Origin: Gossypium raimondii
Lineage: Eukaryota > Streptophyta > Magnoliopsida > Malvales > Malvaceae
DNA length: 64,000 bases
NCBI RefSeq assembly: GCF_025698545.1
Contig: NC_068576.1
Span: 57,448,094-57,512,093, forward strand
Direction: 5' to 3'
Under the pieces are notes generated by a model that was not told where the DNA came from, searched no databases, and saw only the letters and a list, made by a program, of their open reading frames with translations. Below, piece by piece: positions 35,163 to 49,146 of the stretch. The first letter of the stretch is position 1. Each line of letters starts with the position of its first letter. The position numbers were made by a program, and so were the translations under genes.

Positions 35163-35613
35163 AATAGTATGTCGGTAAAAATACCTCTCCAGTCCCTTTC
35201 AATTGCAAAATTAAGTAAATTAGTCTTTCTCAAAAAATAGCAAGTAAAGACAATTAATCACATCATTGTACATAATTTTAATTGGTATAATAATAAATTT
35301 AGCTCTCGACACTTACATGTTTGGTTAATTTGGTCTTGATTCCAAAATTCAACAAATTTAGCCATAACATTTACACATTTACAAAAATATTGCAGGCTAA
35401 ATGTGTTTAATCATAACCAATTTGATAGAATGTGAAAATTATGAGAATTAGTTTTTCTTTATTATACCAATCAGATTTTATGTAAAATTGATGAAAATGT
35501 TAATGTCTTAATATCAAAATTGACAATGATTAAATTGCTCTAATTTTTGAGACAAACCAATTTGCTCAAAAACGAAATTGAGAGGGACTAGAGTGGTCTT
35601 TACCTATACTATT
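35163..35613. mobile_element. MITE with inverted ends (family 4)
   Basis: The left end, AATAGTATGTCGGTAAAAAT then ACCTCTCCAGTCCC, matches the reverse complement of the right end, AATAGTATAGGTAAAGACC then ACTCTAGTCCC. The inverted ends continue inward through CTCAATTT-type sequence. No coding capacity. Confidence 0.6.
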
Positions 35614-35633
35614 CTATTATTCTATTTGTTTTA

Positions 35634-35926
35634 GGGTTAATATATTGTTTTGTACTTGAATTTTGTTTCAATGTTTAATTTGGTTTTTGTTTCAGTTTAC
35701 TACTTGAATTTGACTTTGTTGTTTAATTTAGTACTCGATATAACGTGTCATGTGGTCGATGAATATTTAACACATGTGTTCTAATAAAAAGTATAAGCGG
35801 GATAAAAGACAAAAAATCCAATATCAAATAGATAATTTGGAAAAAATAAATTTATTGAGAAAAAATATTAAAATACTAAATTAAATATTAAAGTGAAACG
35901 CAAATACTAAATCAAACATTAACTCT
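35634..35926. mobile_element. MITE with inverted ends (family 5)
   Basis: The left end GGGTTAATATATTGTTTTGT pairs with the reverse complement of the right end, AGAGTTAATGTTTGATTTAG. Further matches ('tttcaatgtttaatttggt' against 'tttaatatttaatttagt') follow inward. It lies directly next to the family 4 element. Confidence 0.5.
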
Positions 35927-36246
35927 ACTTCTTGAGTCATTGAGACTATTATTGTATATAAATTTTTACGTTAAGTTATTTGCTGGACTCATGGATAATG
36001 ATTTTTTAAAGCTAGTTATTTATTAATTTAATTAAAATATAATACATATTAAAATTAAAAATACACTCACAATTTCCAAAATATTATACGCTAAATTAAG
36101 CATTAATGCATTGGGAAGATTTATTTATTACCTCGGTGATAATTAACTATTCAAGTCGGCTCTACGCAACTAAAGATAAGATGAACGTATTTGAGACCAA
36201 TTTGAAAACCCTAAAGTATCTATCTATACCACGTTTGCATTAAAAA

Positions 36247-36802
36247 AGGTAAATTATATCCCAAGGTCATAAACTATTATTGAATTATGTTTTGCTCACT
36301 CAATTTTAAAAGTTTACAAAATAGTCATTAAATTATTTAAAACTTTTCATTTTTCATGTCTAACTATAAACGAACTGACTATACTCAGTTAATGTTTGTT
36401 AATGACTATTAATAGCAAGTTAGTAATTAGTTAATAGTGGTTAATTTTCAGTTTGGCAGTTGTGTTAGATACATAGTTGTTAGCTTAATTAATCAACCTG
36501 CTATATAAACAAAGTCCTTCCATGAGCTGAAATAATAAAGTTTCATCATCTTCTTTGTTAACAGTCTTCTTTGTTTAGTTTCTTGTTCGGAAAATTCTCA
36601 AGATTCTTGAATTTCGCTCACTAATCGTCAAATCGACTTAAATTTAAAATATGTTATTTTATTAATTGATCGTCACTTGGAACTCATTAGTTGAACTTAA
36701 AAAAAAAAACTTAATAGCCTAGTATTTAAAAACTATTTTATAAATTTTTAAAGTTGAATAGCGAAAACTTAAATTTATGAGGATTAGAGTGTAATCTACC
36801 TT
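36247..36802. mobile_element. Long-TIR foldback MITE (family 2), copy 2, interrupted
   Basis: Left arm AGGTAAATTATATCCCAAGG then 'tcactcaattttaaaagtttacaaaatag' in pieces. The right arm is its inverse, ending GTGTAATCTACC. The middle (about 36385-36610) is unlike other copies; it has a TATATAAAC box and AATAATAAAG downstream, like a promoter/poly(A) pair of a small LTR. Confidence 0.55.
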
Positions 36803-37977
36803 TAAAGGGAAAAAAAACCAGTGTCTAGTGGAATCGAATGGAGCATATAAAAATTTGACTGAGCTGAATTTGAGGATGGGATGGGAGTGTGCATGTTGTT
36901 TCCAGTGGAATATATATATATATACCACTGTTTTCCATTAATTATGGCTTTTGATAGCACATGGTATTGTGTCGATTTTGATGTTTCATTGATTTTCTTT
37001 TTTTCTTTCTTTAGGGTTATCCTAAAAATAAAATGGGATATTGGATTAAATAAATTTCATTAATTACACGTATTTTTAAACCAATATAATAGGTGGTGGA
37101 TTAAGTATTTATATTACCATATATATATATATATATATTATTTTATTATTACAAATGTTATTGTGATCTCATTGCATATATCTCAAAATTATATTTTTGT
37201 ATTGCTTCTGAAAAATTATATATTTATTATACAATATTAAAAGTGAAAAATATTATAAATTTTGGCCCTTCATTTTATAAAAAATATTTTAGTCTTTCAT
37301 TTAATTTTTCATTCTTGTCAGTTATTTAATTTGTATTTTTGTCAAATTACCTCAAAATGAATAGAAGAATTATCGTTTGTTAACATTCTTGACATAACGT
37401 ACACATGGATTGTCACATGAATGACATGAAGTTATTCAATTATTTTAAAAATATTTTTTAATTTTTATACTTTTGTAATAATTTTTATTTTTAAATTGTA
37501 TTTTATAATTTTAAAATTTTAAATGTTGACGTGTCATCTGCAAGGTACTTCAAGTGTATGCCACATAGAAAAATTAAAAATATTAACTTTTACCTTTTTT
37601 AATGGTAATTCGATAAAAATATAATTAAAAGTTAAAAAGAACTAACATAACTTGAAAAGGTAAAATAAGTTGAAAATTTTAAATTGGTATAACTATAAAA
37701 ATCTAAGCACTGGTTTACATAACTCAATGCAGAATAATGGAACATTGGAGTAGTTCAAACAAACCGACCTTTGTAATAAAATTTTCCAGTAGGTTTAAGA
37801 GATAGTTTCTTATTAATCTATTGCTTCAAGAAAGTGATTACGTTCAGTTGTAATCACTTAAAAAATACACTAAACAAATAATTATAATATTATGAATAAT
37901 TAAAACTCAAATATAAAAATAATTAAAAGTTATTAATTATATGTATAACCTACCAAAACATAAACATAAACTTATGT

Positions 37978-38015
<38 letters not shown>

Positions 38016-40105
38016 GTGATTCAAAGTTTCTAGTAATAGAAGACTGTTTACATACAGTGAGCAGAGCATCTACCATCCATAACTAAAGCAGTAGATTGAG
38101 GAAATAAACACCATGTGCTGCCACACTGCTTCTAATTAATACTAAATAAAACTAACCACCCTATTCAAGGGAAACTATAAAATAATGTTTTATTATCTAT
38201 TTTTCAATTAAAAATTTAATTTTATTATTGTCGAGTTAAAAATTTGTATTGTTAATATATTAAATAATTATTATATGTTATATTAGACATAAAATATGTC
38301 ATGAATTGAAAGACGGTACAAGTAAAAAGATTATTTTTAAAAGAATTGTAACTACGGTAAAAATTATTTAAACATGAGATAAATTAAAGCACAACATAAA
38401 AAATATTAGCTATAATAATTTAATAGTCAAAATAAAAATATAACAAAACACACTGTCGAGCTATTTTTGTCTTTGTTGTGGATACGCAGATGGGAATATA
38501 GGTTGTTTTCTGTTTGACGTCGACAGTTGGTTGTTTATTTAGGTATTAAGATTTTAATTAAATGTTAATTTATTAAGAAATAATAAAAATATTATTATTT
38601 TATAAATTAAATTATATCATATCTCATTTGTTTATTATATAATTATGATTTTTACCCAATATATTTTGGGACCAGAAGAGAGATAAACCCATGAAAGCTG
38701 CATCAGTGTTGGATTAATTGATCAAAGGGGAAATTGTTTATGGCCCAAAAATGAAATTGAACATAACTAGCGGGCCAAATTGGGTTCAGCATCAGTGTTG
38801 GATTTATTGCTCAAATAACCCAAAATGTTGATGGGATGGTACTCTTAACTGAATTGGAATAAATCCAATACCAAAAGTTGAATGAAAATTGATAGCATTC
38901 AATATCTCTTGATGTCATATGATTTTTCTTGCCCAATTAGCTCTAGCTTGATAAACTTAAATATTTTTCTATCAATATTAAAGAAAAGCTTTTAAAAAAG
39001 TATTTAAAGCTAAAACATGATGGCGCGTAGGAGCCTCCACGACCACCAGAGCCCAATGTGCCGTTTATTGTTTCTATTTTTGGTTAAATGGTAACTTTGA
39101 TTTTCTTTTTAACTTTTCATATTATTGGTAAAAAAAAATTTTAATTATTACGTTTTTAAATTTTTTTATAAATTTTTGGTAGAAATTTTAATTATAATTA
39201 GAATTAGTTTTAAAAGTCATCAATTAATATGTGTCTCAAAATCATATTTTAAAAATAAAATGTCATAATTAGTGCAATGTAGTTTTATACTTATTCTAAT
39301 TTTTAAAATAAGTAATAATAGTTATCTAGAATATTTTTTAAAAATTTATACAGAACGTTATTTATATAATTTTTTTAAATTAATAAAAAAATAATATTTC
39401 ATAGTATTAAAATATAATATTTAAATGTTTTTAGAATACATTACTTTACTAAAACTAGTCCCGCTGTATCCTCTTCACTCTTACTATATTTTCATTAAAT
39501 TGATTGCCTTGTTTTGCCTTTGCATTCACCTCCAACTATCAACAACTCAAAACTTCAGTCTTCACTAAAACATTATCGTCAAATCAAAACACTCCATCAG
39601 AAGGTCTGCTACTGTTTTCATTTTTATTTATTTTTTCCTGTTTTTCTTTTTTCTCTTTTAACGTTTGACTATCTGGGGGTTTAACTTTGATTTTTGATTT
39701 TTCTTTTTGTTGCTTATCTTGGATCATTCAATGTAACCCACTTTTCTTGTTGCCCTTTTCCTCCTATGAATTATACTAAATACTTTTTCTATTATTCATA
39801 ATCGGATCCTACTCAATCATATGCCCAGTTCTCAAAGCAGCCTTCTTTTTTCCCCCCTCAGCTTTATCGATTGAGATTCAACAGACCCATTTCTTATTTT
39901 TAGCTTATTGATTCGTATAATGGATTAAAATTTTAGTTCTTGACTTACACACTATTGCTTTTTAACGAAATGAATTTGGTAAATTGAGTACAGGGCAAGT
40001 GGCCAAAGGGCTCTGCCAAGAAAAAAACAAAAGAGAGGTAAAAAACAACAAAATACTGTTTGGTTGGCGTGGTTAGGCAACAGGTAGTAAGATATTGTGG
40101 GATTA
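36803..40105. other. Intergenic, upstream of PANK2
   Basis: A family 3 foldback MITE lies at about 37250-37690 ('tttgtcaaattacctcaaaatg', split, and 'gtacacatggattgtcac'). A (TA)n run lies at 37980-38012. The last 600 bp (39500-40105) are less AT-rich and pyrimidine-rich, the likely PANK2 promoter and leader, which may hold a 5'-UTR intron. No other gene is seen. Confidence 0.5.
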
Positions 40106-43100
40106 ATGGCTGGTCTAAATGGAGACCCTTTTCTTGGAATTGACGATAACATTGAAAAGCTTCAATATAATAATAACAGCAAGGAGGCTATAGACAAAGA
40201 AGGGTTGGTGGTGGGGATAGGAGAAGATAGCAGTAATAATAAAAACAACAATCAGGGAGGTGAAAAAGATATGGCTGGCAATTCAATTCACAGGTCAGGT
40301 TCGAGGCCTCAACTTGACCTTAGCAAAGCTGAAATCCAAGGCAATTCTGAGGAAAGAGATCCTACCATTTTGCTGCCTAATCAAACTGATGATATCTCTC
40401 ATTTGGCTCTTGATATTGGAGGTATATCATGATTTCTATTTCAACCTGTTTTTTGTTGCTTTTGTACTACTCCTTTCTGGGTTTGTATTGCTCTTAATTT
40501 GAACTGTTGGCTACAACTTTTTGGGGATAATTTTTCTTTCTTTGGGGGGCAATGGAGCTGGAGAAAAACTCTGTTAATTTTCCTGTATTCTCTAGTTTAT
40601 ATGTCTGGTACATGCATGCTGTGCTTTTTCTTTCTTCTTCTTCTTCTAGTCTATTTCTTCCTTTTTCTCCTTTTCAACCACACTTGTCTGGAAGGAGTTC
40701 CACAATGCTGATGCCAAATCTAGTGTGAATGATCTTGTAATTTTTAAAAGGGGGCGGGGGAGATTGAAATATTATATATGAAGGAATCATTTTTAGTGTA
40801 AATTGGCTTATCGTTTTACCTTTTTATGATTTCTGCATTTTAAATTCTTTCATAAGAGTTAAAGATGTCATTTATAAGCTATTACTGTGTCAACAGTCGA
40901 ATGAGACCCCTGCTATAATCTCTTCATCCCTTCCCCACCCTAGTTCTGCATGTCGGTTCTGTTCTGTTCTTTCTGCCATGCACAAAAGCTATGGGTTTCC
41001 TAGAAAGAACATATTTGGCAGCTTCTTGTAGCGCATTCAAAACTTCAAACATCATCTTTTGCAGGTTCACTTATTAAGTTGGTCTATTTTTCAAGACATG
41101 AAGACCAATCAGTTGATGATAAGAGGAAGAAAACTGTCAAGGAAAGATTGGGTATTTCAAATGGTAACAGGAGAAACTTCCCTGTTCTTGGTGGGAGGCT
41201 TCACTTTGTGAAGTTTGAGACAAGCAAGTTGAATGAGTGTTTGGATTTTATCTCTTCCAAGCAGCTTCACCGTGGCGGTATATATTCTTATTTCTTTCAC
41301 TTTCATTTTTCCATTGATGAACTTGGTGATGGCATCAGATTTGTGGCTTTTTAACCTGCATTAATAATTATATTAAGTTTAATATTTTCTTCTGTATAGG
41401 AATTGACTCCCATCATTGGAATTCTGAGGCTTCTGCCAATGAAAATGCAGTTATCAAGGTAATTGCACTTATGACTTCTTCATAGCTGTTTTATTTTCTA
41501 ATTTTGTAGAAGTTGGACCTATTTTATATTGTATGTCGTGTAAGATACTGTATTAAAGCTTTGCTTTCAAAAACATTGGCAATTGGAAAGTGATGCTAAT
41601 TCTAAGCAATTTTTTCCTTATACTGATGGAACAATGCATGAGTACCCTTAAGCTGCTGCCTTTGCTTCTACTTAAGCAAGTATTTTATGAAATATTTTCT
41701 TGAGATTTCTTTCAAAACCATGAACTTTTAAGTCTTCTTCTCGAACAATAATTGTAAGGTGTTCTTTGTAGGCAGAAGAATTGTTTAACTAAGGTCTAAA
41801 TTGTTAATACATTAATTGCTTCAAATTTATACTTTTATAAATGCATGCTTCTCCTAACAAGTTTAGTTTGTGAGAAGGCCACAGGGGGTGGGGCATACAA
41901 GTTTGCGGACCTCTTTAAAGAAAGGCTTGGGGTCAGTATTGACAAAGAAGATGAAATGGATTGCCTTGTCGCAGGAGCAAATTTCTTACTTAAGGTCAAA
42001 CCTTGATCATAGTTTCATTCTGACCTTTTTTCAACTATGACACAACATGCAAAAAATCCTTATATTTAAGATGAGAATGTAACGATAGTGTATTCTCGAG
42101 ATGAAGTAGTGAGACAGACAATCTTATAAGCCAGTTGAAGTTTTCCATATATAAAATCCAAAAATGCATTTCAATAAGTGAATTATTTTAAAACTAATCT
42201 TTGGAGTATATTTCTTAAATCTTTTACAAAATGTAAGCTTTCTCTAGTACTTTACTGAACATCAGTCAATGTAAATCTGGTATTTGTTAACTGAGCAGGC
42301 TATTCGCCATGAAGCTTTCACGCACATGGAGGGTCACAAAGAGTTTGTGCAGATTGACCACAATGATCTGTTCCCTTATCTTCTGGTTAATATTGGATCT
42401 GGTGTTAGTATAATTAAGGTATTTTTTTTTTCTTTCATATTTTGCCCTCGTTTTACTAATTGCTTGAGACATGGGCTCAACTAAGGTATAAACAATTAAC
42501 ACTCCTGGTCTGGTGCAGGTTGATGGGGATGGCAAATTTCAGCGTGTTAGTGGAACAAATGTTGGAGGTGGTACTTATTGGGGATTAGGAAGGTTACTAA
42601 CAAAGTGCAACAGGTTATATTAATCTCCTTTTGTCCTTTTTGTGTTATCCCAACATGTGATATCTCTCTATTTATAATTTTATCCAGACCTTACTCTTTA
42701 CTGACCCCCCTATTCAGTTTTGATGAACTGCTAGAATTGAGTCAAAGGGGAGACAATAGGACCATAGACATGCTTGTTGGGGACATCTATGGTGGCATGG
42801 ATTACTCTAAGGTATATATTACTTATGATCTTTGCTTTTTAAAAGGCATGGACTACTCCAAGATGCATCAATTCTATAATTCATGGATAGCTTTGGTTCT
42901 TATTTTCTCCACTGTGGTTACCACCCTCTAATCTTAAACAATAACAGATTGGCCTCTCTGCATCAACCATAGCTTCTAGTTTTGGCAAGGCTATTTCTGA
43001 CAAGAAGGAGCTTCAAGATTACAGACCTGAAGATATTTCCTTGTCTCTCTTGAGAATGATTTCCTACAATATTGGACAGGTTAATTCTAGAAAATATCAT

Positions 43101-44637
43101 GTAAAGTAGAAGTACCTGATTTGAAATAAATTGGTGTTATTTTCTTTTTTCAAAGGGGTAGGTATAGTGACTAGGCTTAAAGTCTCGCTAGAATTGTCTT
43201 CAACGATTTTCTATGTTATGATAATAATTCCCATTTTCTTTATATTCTTGAGAAGGGTAAAGATTTATATTGTGAAGAACAAATCATTTACTTGTGAAAA
43301 ATCTTGATACTCTCAGAACTAACTAAATTTATTTCTATATCATCTTGAAACTGACTTCTATTTGGAATTTTTCATTCAAGCTCTTACATAACCGATCTGA
43401 TAATTAATATTGATATTCCTATGTGCTTCTGACTTGAGTAATTCTGCTGTATAGATATCTTATTTAAATGCACTTCGGTTTGGGCTTAAGCGAATATTTT
43501 TTGGAGGATTTTTCATAAGGGGTCATGCGTATACCATGGATACAATCTCCTTTGCTGTTCATTTTTGGTAAGTGTAGAACTCTTTATTGTGCAAGCTTAT
43601 CCTTCTCTGTTCCTGCTGATGAGTGCTACTGTGCTCTTGAGACAATATCAAACAGTTCATCTCTGTTCTAGGTCAAAAGGAGAGGCACAAGCTATGTTCT
43701 TGAGACATGAAGGATTTTTGGGAGCTGTAGGTGCATTTATGAGTTATCAGAAGCATGGCCTTGATGACTTGATGGTGCATCACTTAGTTGAGAGGTTCCC
43801 AATGGGAGCACCATACACTGGTGGAAAGATACATGGACCGCCACTTGGTGACTTGAATGAAAAGGCAAGTATAATGGAATTTTGTCTTACTAATATGAGA
43901 CAATTCATGCTTTACTCAGTATCTGAAATACCAAGATTATATTGAACCTATTTCTTGTTATAAGAAAAAGCATCATTCCTTCTAGAGAATGAATTATGGA
44001 TTATTTATGCTGCATGAACTTTATCACAGTTTTCGCATACATTCATTCTTTAGAAAGATAAAAACAAAAGGCTTAGATGCATATGCTTTACCCCAAATGG
44101 AACATGTTTTAGATGAAACAATTAGTTCATTGATTTTAGTTCCCTTTTACTTTCTTTTATTGTTGATAATTCTTCACTTTTTCTTTAGGTTTACATTTAA
44201 TAATTTACAACAATAAATGACTATCTGTGCTTCTAGTTGCAGACAAATAATCTTGTACGGTTAAAGAAACTAAAATGGACTAACAGTAAAAAATAAGCTT
44301 GGAAGCTCTTTTCCTTTTTAATTTTTGTTTTGAGCTTCACTTCTCCTACTAGGCGTAACTCGTAGTATGTGTGTCAACTGCAGATTTCTTGGATGGAAAA
44401 GTTTGTTCTGAAGGGTACTGAGATTACAGCACCAGTACCGATGGCTCCACCTGGAACCACAGGACTGGGAGGATTTGAAGTTCCATCTTCCAGAGGTGCC
44501 ACTCTGCGCTCTGATGCAAGTGCTTTAAACGTTGGTGTTCTCCATCTTGTACCCACTTTGGAGGTGTTTCCTTTATTAGCCGACCCAAAAATGTATGTAA
44601 TTTCGTATATTTGTTTCTCACTATTTTCTTCTCTGAT

Positions 44638-44674
<37 letters not shown>

Positions 44675-47600
44675 TGTGTATTAGCATAAGTTAGCACTCA
44701 CAGGTTTTGCATGTCTATCCAGCTGATAAAATAGTTAGCTAAGAGCACTAATTTACTTTCTGTTGTGAATATATGCACGAACACATACATATATATAAAT
44801 GAGTCTTGCACCTTTTCTTAACCTTTCATAGGAATAATAATGTAATAAATGACCAGTTCAACTAAAAATATCTTAATGCTCATCATGCATGCAAGTTTCA
44901 AGTGAAATTGATATCTACATCACAATGATTGTGAGTTCCTATTTTACTGTATATGTTAACTTTTGAAATGTTTTATGTTGAAAAAAATAGCTATGCATTT
45001 TAGTTAATTTGATATTTTACATGCACGATTTATATATATAGAGAGAGAGAATGTAATCCAGCACTTGAATTGAAACAATAAAAATCATACAAAAAGATAT
45101 GGAAGGGTCATTTTGCCACTTTTTTGTTTACTAAGGTGTCATGCTATGAAGCAGAAAATATCTGCTTTTATTGAATATTTGTTCTTAGTAGTTATTTATA
45201 TATCCATCCATGCAATGTTCTAATCTCATATCTTGAATTACAACACACTAACAGGTACGAGCCCAATACCATTGATCTATCAGATCACAAAGAGCTAGAG
45301 TAAGTATGCTTTTCAAATATGCTACTTAATACTCATTATTCTGGACTTCGTAAGAGTGCCTTGCAAAATAGATCATAATAACTTTTATGATCCAAGATAC
45401 TGATTTATCTTATTTTTTATATACATGTTTCAGGTACTGGTTCACTGTGCTTTCAGGGCACTTGCCTGACCTTGTTGATAAGGTAAATAAATATACACAC
45501 TATGAGGTATCTAGGATTCTCTCTAACATAAGAGAATTTTCCATTTGTATTCTAAGAAAGGAGTCATGTCAAGTAGAGTTCTGAAATCATATAAGCCTGA
45601 GGCTGTTATTGTCCCCTTGAAGCATGTCTAGATACTATTCAAAGCATTGGGGGTACCTGAGCTTTAAAAATGCTTAAAATGAATTCTCCTTCTTCTTTTT
45701 TTTTTTTTTTAAATTATCCATATTAAAATAGCATAAAATCCAACAAGAAAAGTATTTCTTAGTGATTAGTGTAAATAATTTGAAGTTGAAATTTTCCTAT
45801 AACTGTTTTATAATGTGTAAGCTTGTCAAATGTTTTAGGCTGTGGCAAGTGAAGGTGGAACTGATGATGCTAAAAGAAGAGGTGATGCTTTTGCTCGTGC
45901 TTTCTCCGCTCACTTGGCAAGGTGACTTTACTCTGTTGAAACATCGAAACATTTCTCTTTTTAGGCTTTTGTAGTTGGTAACTGGTAAATCCATATATAG
46001 ACGGCAAACTATCATTATTGTAGCTGAGGTTCTTTTTTCTTTTATGTCTGTGAGGATTAGCATAGAGCAAGAGATGCTTGTGATTACAGTTTCTTGTTGT
46101 TTCTAGATTCTGTTGTACTTGAAATCATTGGAATAAATTTAACTTATAGTTTTAGATGATTATGCGCTTACAACTTCCTGAATAGGTTGATGGAGGAACC
46201 AGCTGCTTATGGGAAGTTAGGATTGGCCAATCTTTTGGAACTGAGAGAAGAGTGCCTGAGGGAGTTTCAGTTTCTTGATGCTTATAGAAGCATCAAACAG
46301 AGGTAACCTGCATTTCAACCAAGTTTATGCATACATATGTGCATATATATAATGTTGTTTCTTGGGACCTTGTTGAACCTCATTCGTTCATCGTTGTTTT
46401 TCCCAATCATGACAGGGAAAATGAGGCATCTCTTGCTGTTTTACCTGATCTACTACTGGAGCTTGACCATATGGATGAGGTATGATAATCTAGATTTTAG
46501 TCCTTTTCCTCTCAGGAGCTTTAGGGTAACCATATCTACCATGCAGTTCGGATCACATAATGCATACTACCAGTTTTCTTGCCCTGTCTTTGCCACTATT
46601 TTACTGATCTTTCGAAATTCTCATTTTGCAGGAAACAAGGTTGCTTACCTTAATTGAAGGTGTTCTAGCTGCAAACATATTCGACTGGGGATCCCGTGCC
46701 TGTGTTGATCTTTATCATAAAGGAACAATTATTGAAATTTATAGAATGAGTCGCAACAAAATGCAAAGACCATGGCGGGTAAGTGGAGAAAAAACCCATT
46801 GCTTTTAAATTTCGATTGCAAGTAAAAGTACCATGGAGGCCCCTATATTAGGAGCTGGATGACGTTTTGCCCCCTCTACGAAAAAAATGGGCAAATTAGT
46901 CCCTTTACGTTAGATCAAAGAGCAAACTAGTCCTTCTGATAAAAGTTCCTTCTATTTCTACTGTTAAAAATTGATCTTTGTACATCAGCATGAGATACAC
47001 TTGGCACACCACGTGTCACTACCTAATTATTCTATCAGCCATGCCAGTTTTTAACAGTACAAATTGATGAAATTTTTAACAAGAATGATTAATTTGTTTT
47101 TTGATCTAACGTACAGGGACTAAAAATGCAATATGGCTTCTAGTACAAGGGCCTCCCTGGTACTTTTACCCTTGATTGCATTGGACTAGTCTTTATTGGA
47201 TGTAAATCTCCATTCTGTACTACAGGTTGATGATTTTGACCTCTTTAAGGAACGAATGTTAGGATCTGAAGGGAAGAAACCTAGACCCCATAAGAGAGCT
47301 TTACTCTTTGTTGACAACTCGGGTGCTGACATTGTCCTTGGCATGCTTCCGCTAGCAAGAGAACTCCTTCGACGTGGAACAGAAGTAAGTTTGTCTGGAA
47401 GATGATGTTACTGCTTCACTGAGTGCTGTAACTTTGGAACTGAAATACCAAATTACAATTACATTGCATAATAACTTAAATGAGTTGTTTCCGCAGGTTG
47501 TTTTGGTTGCAAATTCTCTTCCTGCACTGAATGATGTAACTGCTATGGAGCTTCCTGATATTGTTGCTGAGGCTGCAAAGGTTTGCCTTTCTCTCCAGTT

Positions 47601-48387
47601 TCTCACAAATCTTCTTTATTTAATTCCGAAAATGGAGGTACTCGTTTCACGGGTAAATTTGTATTATAGATGAACTAGTGCATGACATGTATTTAACAGA
47701 GCAGAGATGGGGTTAACGAAAACAATCAATGCAGCGGATACGTATAAATGGCATAATTTCTGGTTTTATTTGGGTTTTTATCGAACTTCATACCATCGTG
47801 CATTGAACACAATAACCTGATACTTTTAGTACACACACAGCATTGCGACGTCCTCCGCCGAGCTGCTGAAGCAGGAGGCCTCCTAGTAGATGCAATGAAT
47901 AACAACTCATTAGATGGTTCCAGAGGAAATTCTTCTTCAGTTCCATTGATGGTTGTTGAGAATGGTTGTGGAAGCCCATGTATAGATTTAAGGCAAGTCA
48001 GCTCTGAGCTAGCTGCAGCAGCCAAACATGCTGACTTGGTACGTGTTTAATTCAGATAATACCTTTTCACCGCCTTGCCTTTTATTCGTTCTTCTGTTTT
48101 GAGAATTAGGAAATCGCTAAAGAAAATAAGACAAAACCATGCACAGGTTATCTTAGAAGGGATGGGTAGAGCTCTTCACACCAATTTCAATGCTCGGTTT
48201 AAATGCGAAGCCCTCAAGGTATGTATGGTTTTAAATAGATGGCCTAACAGGTTTGCTTGACTCGAGATTTGAAGTCGAAATAATCGTTGTTTTGCAGCTT
48301 GCAATGGTGAAAAATCAGAGGTTGGCTGAAAAACTGATTAAAGGGAAGATCTATGATTGCGTTTGCAGATATGAGCCTGCCACTTGA
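40106..48387 (+). CDS. PANK2: Pantothenate kinase 2 with C-terminal DUF89 phosphatase domain
   Basis: First step of coenzyme A synthesis: phosphorylates pantothenate. Twenty-two exons: 40106-40421, 41065-41277, 41400-41458, 41878-41994, 42299-42418, 42519-42613, 42718-42811, 42948-43079, 43455-43567, 43672-43864, 44384-44592, 45255-45299, 45434-45482, 45839-45921, 46186-46302, 46416-46479, 46632-46778, 47226-47384, 47497-47580, 47841-48038, 48147-48218, 48298-48387. They join in frame to 922 codons plus stop, close to the known plant length of about 900. Kinase motifs: [65 protein letters not shown]. The second half is the DUF89/ARMT1-type metal-dependent phosphatase ([33 protein letters not shown]), thought to remove damaged phosphopantetheine metabolites. 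The N-terminus is Asn-rich and poorly conserved. Intron 10 has a GC donor (AAG|GCAAGT, 43865). Intron 17 holds a well-preserved MITE. Confidence 0.94.
44643..44671. repeat. (TG)n microsatellite in PANK2 intron 11
   Basis: About 13 TG units directly after the exon 11 donor region. Confidence 0.9.
46821..47171. mobile_element. MITE (GTAAAAGTACC family), best-preserved copy
   Basis: The left end AGTAAAAGTACCATGGAGGC and the reverse complement of the right end GGGTAAAAGTACCAGGGAGG match over about 22 bp. Flanks TCGATTGCA (46812-46820) and TTGATTGCA (47172-47180) form a 9 bp target duplication with one difference, as for Mutator-like elements. The 351 bp body has no coding capacity. Inserted in PANK2 intron 17. 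Confidence 0.85.
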
Positions 48388-49146
48388 TCTTTCTCTACTA
48401 ACAACTTAAGAGCTTTTGGAACAAAAATTTAAAAAAAATATAAAAACTCCTGGAATGGAAATGGAGCAATGGGAGTCCCACAGCATTTTAGCCTATACCT
48501 TTCATTTGTCAGCTTTTAAGTTTATGATTTTATTGCTGACAGTGTTCGACAATTACCAGCAATTGTAATATAATCAGTAGAATACATGCCTGTAGATATC
48601 AATGTTATATACTTAAATTATTGTGAATCTAAATTGGGTTGAATTTTTAAGATTGCTCGTATAAGGTCTTAAGTTTTTAAAATGATGGTAATTGAGTTAG
48701 ATTTTATTTGAAAAACTAAAAACATAAGCTGAAATTTTGACATATAGCATTTGTAAGGTCTTTATTTGATCACCAACTTGCATAACATTTTCTCGATACA
48801 CAATCAATTACAGAAAAAAGTGATCATAAATGAGACTAATCATTTTTTCCAATAATATCATCAAGTATAATATATCATAACCCTTTTTTGTGCAACAGCT
48901 TACTTCAAAGTCATCCATTACTTGGTTTGCACGGTACAAAGTTTTCCCAAATGTTTTATGCTCGCCCTAGTCTACAATGCAACATATGAAGAAAGGCATG
49001 TCAAATTCCAAAAATAAATAAGCAACGACCAGGAAGCAATAATCCGTTTTCTTTCTTCCTCCAAAACTTTTCATCCTAGAAACAAGTTCTGTAAAAGTGT
49101 TCTTCAACATTATCCTAATAAACAAAAAAGAGCAAAGCAGCTGAGC
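48388..49146. other. Convergent 3' region of PANK2 and bL12 genes
   Basis: 3' UTRs and AT-rich spacer. No repeat recognised. Confidence 0.5.

Noticed and set aside
44374-44697. Antisense frames with Thr-His repeats in PANK2
   Set aside because: Products of the (TG)n microsatellite and exon 11 complement.
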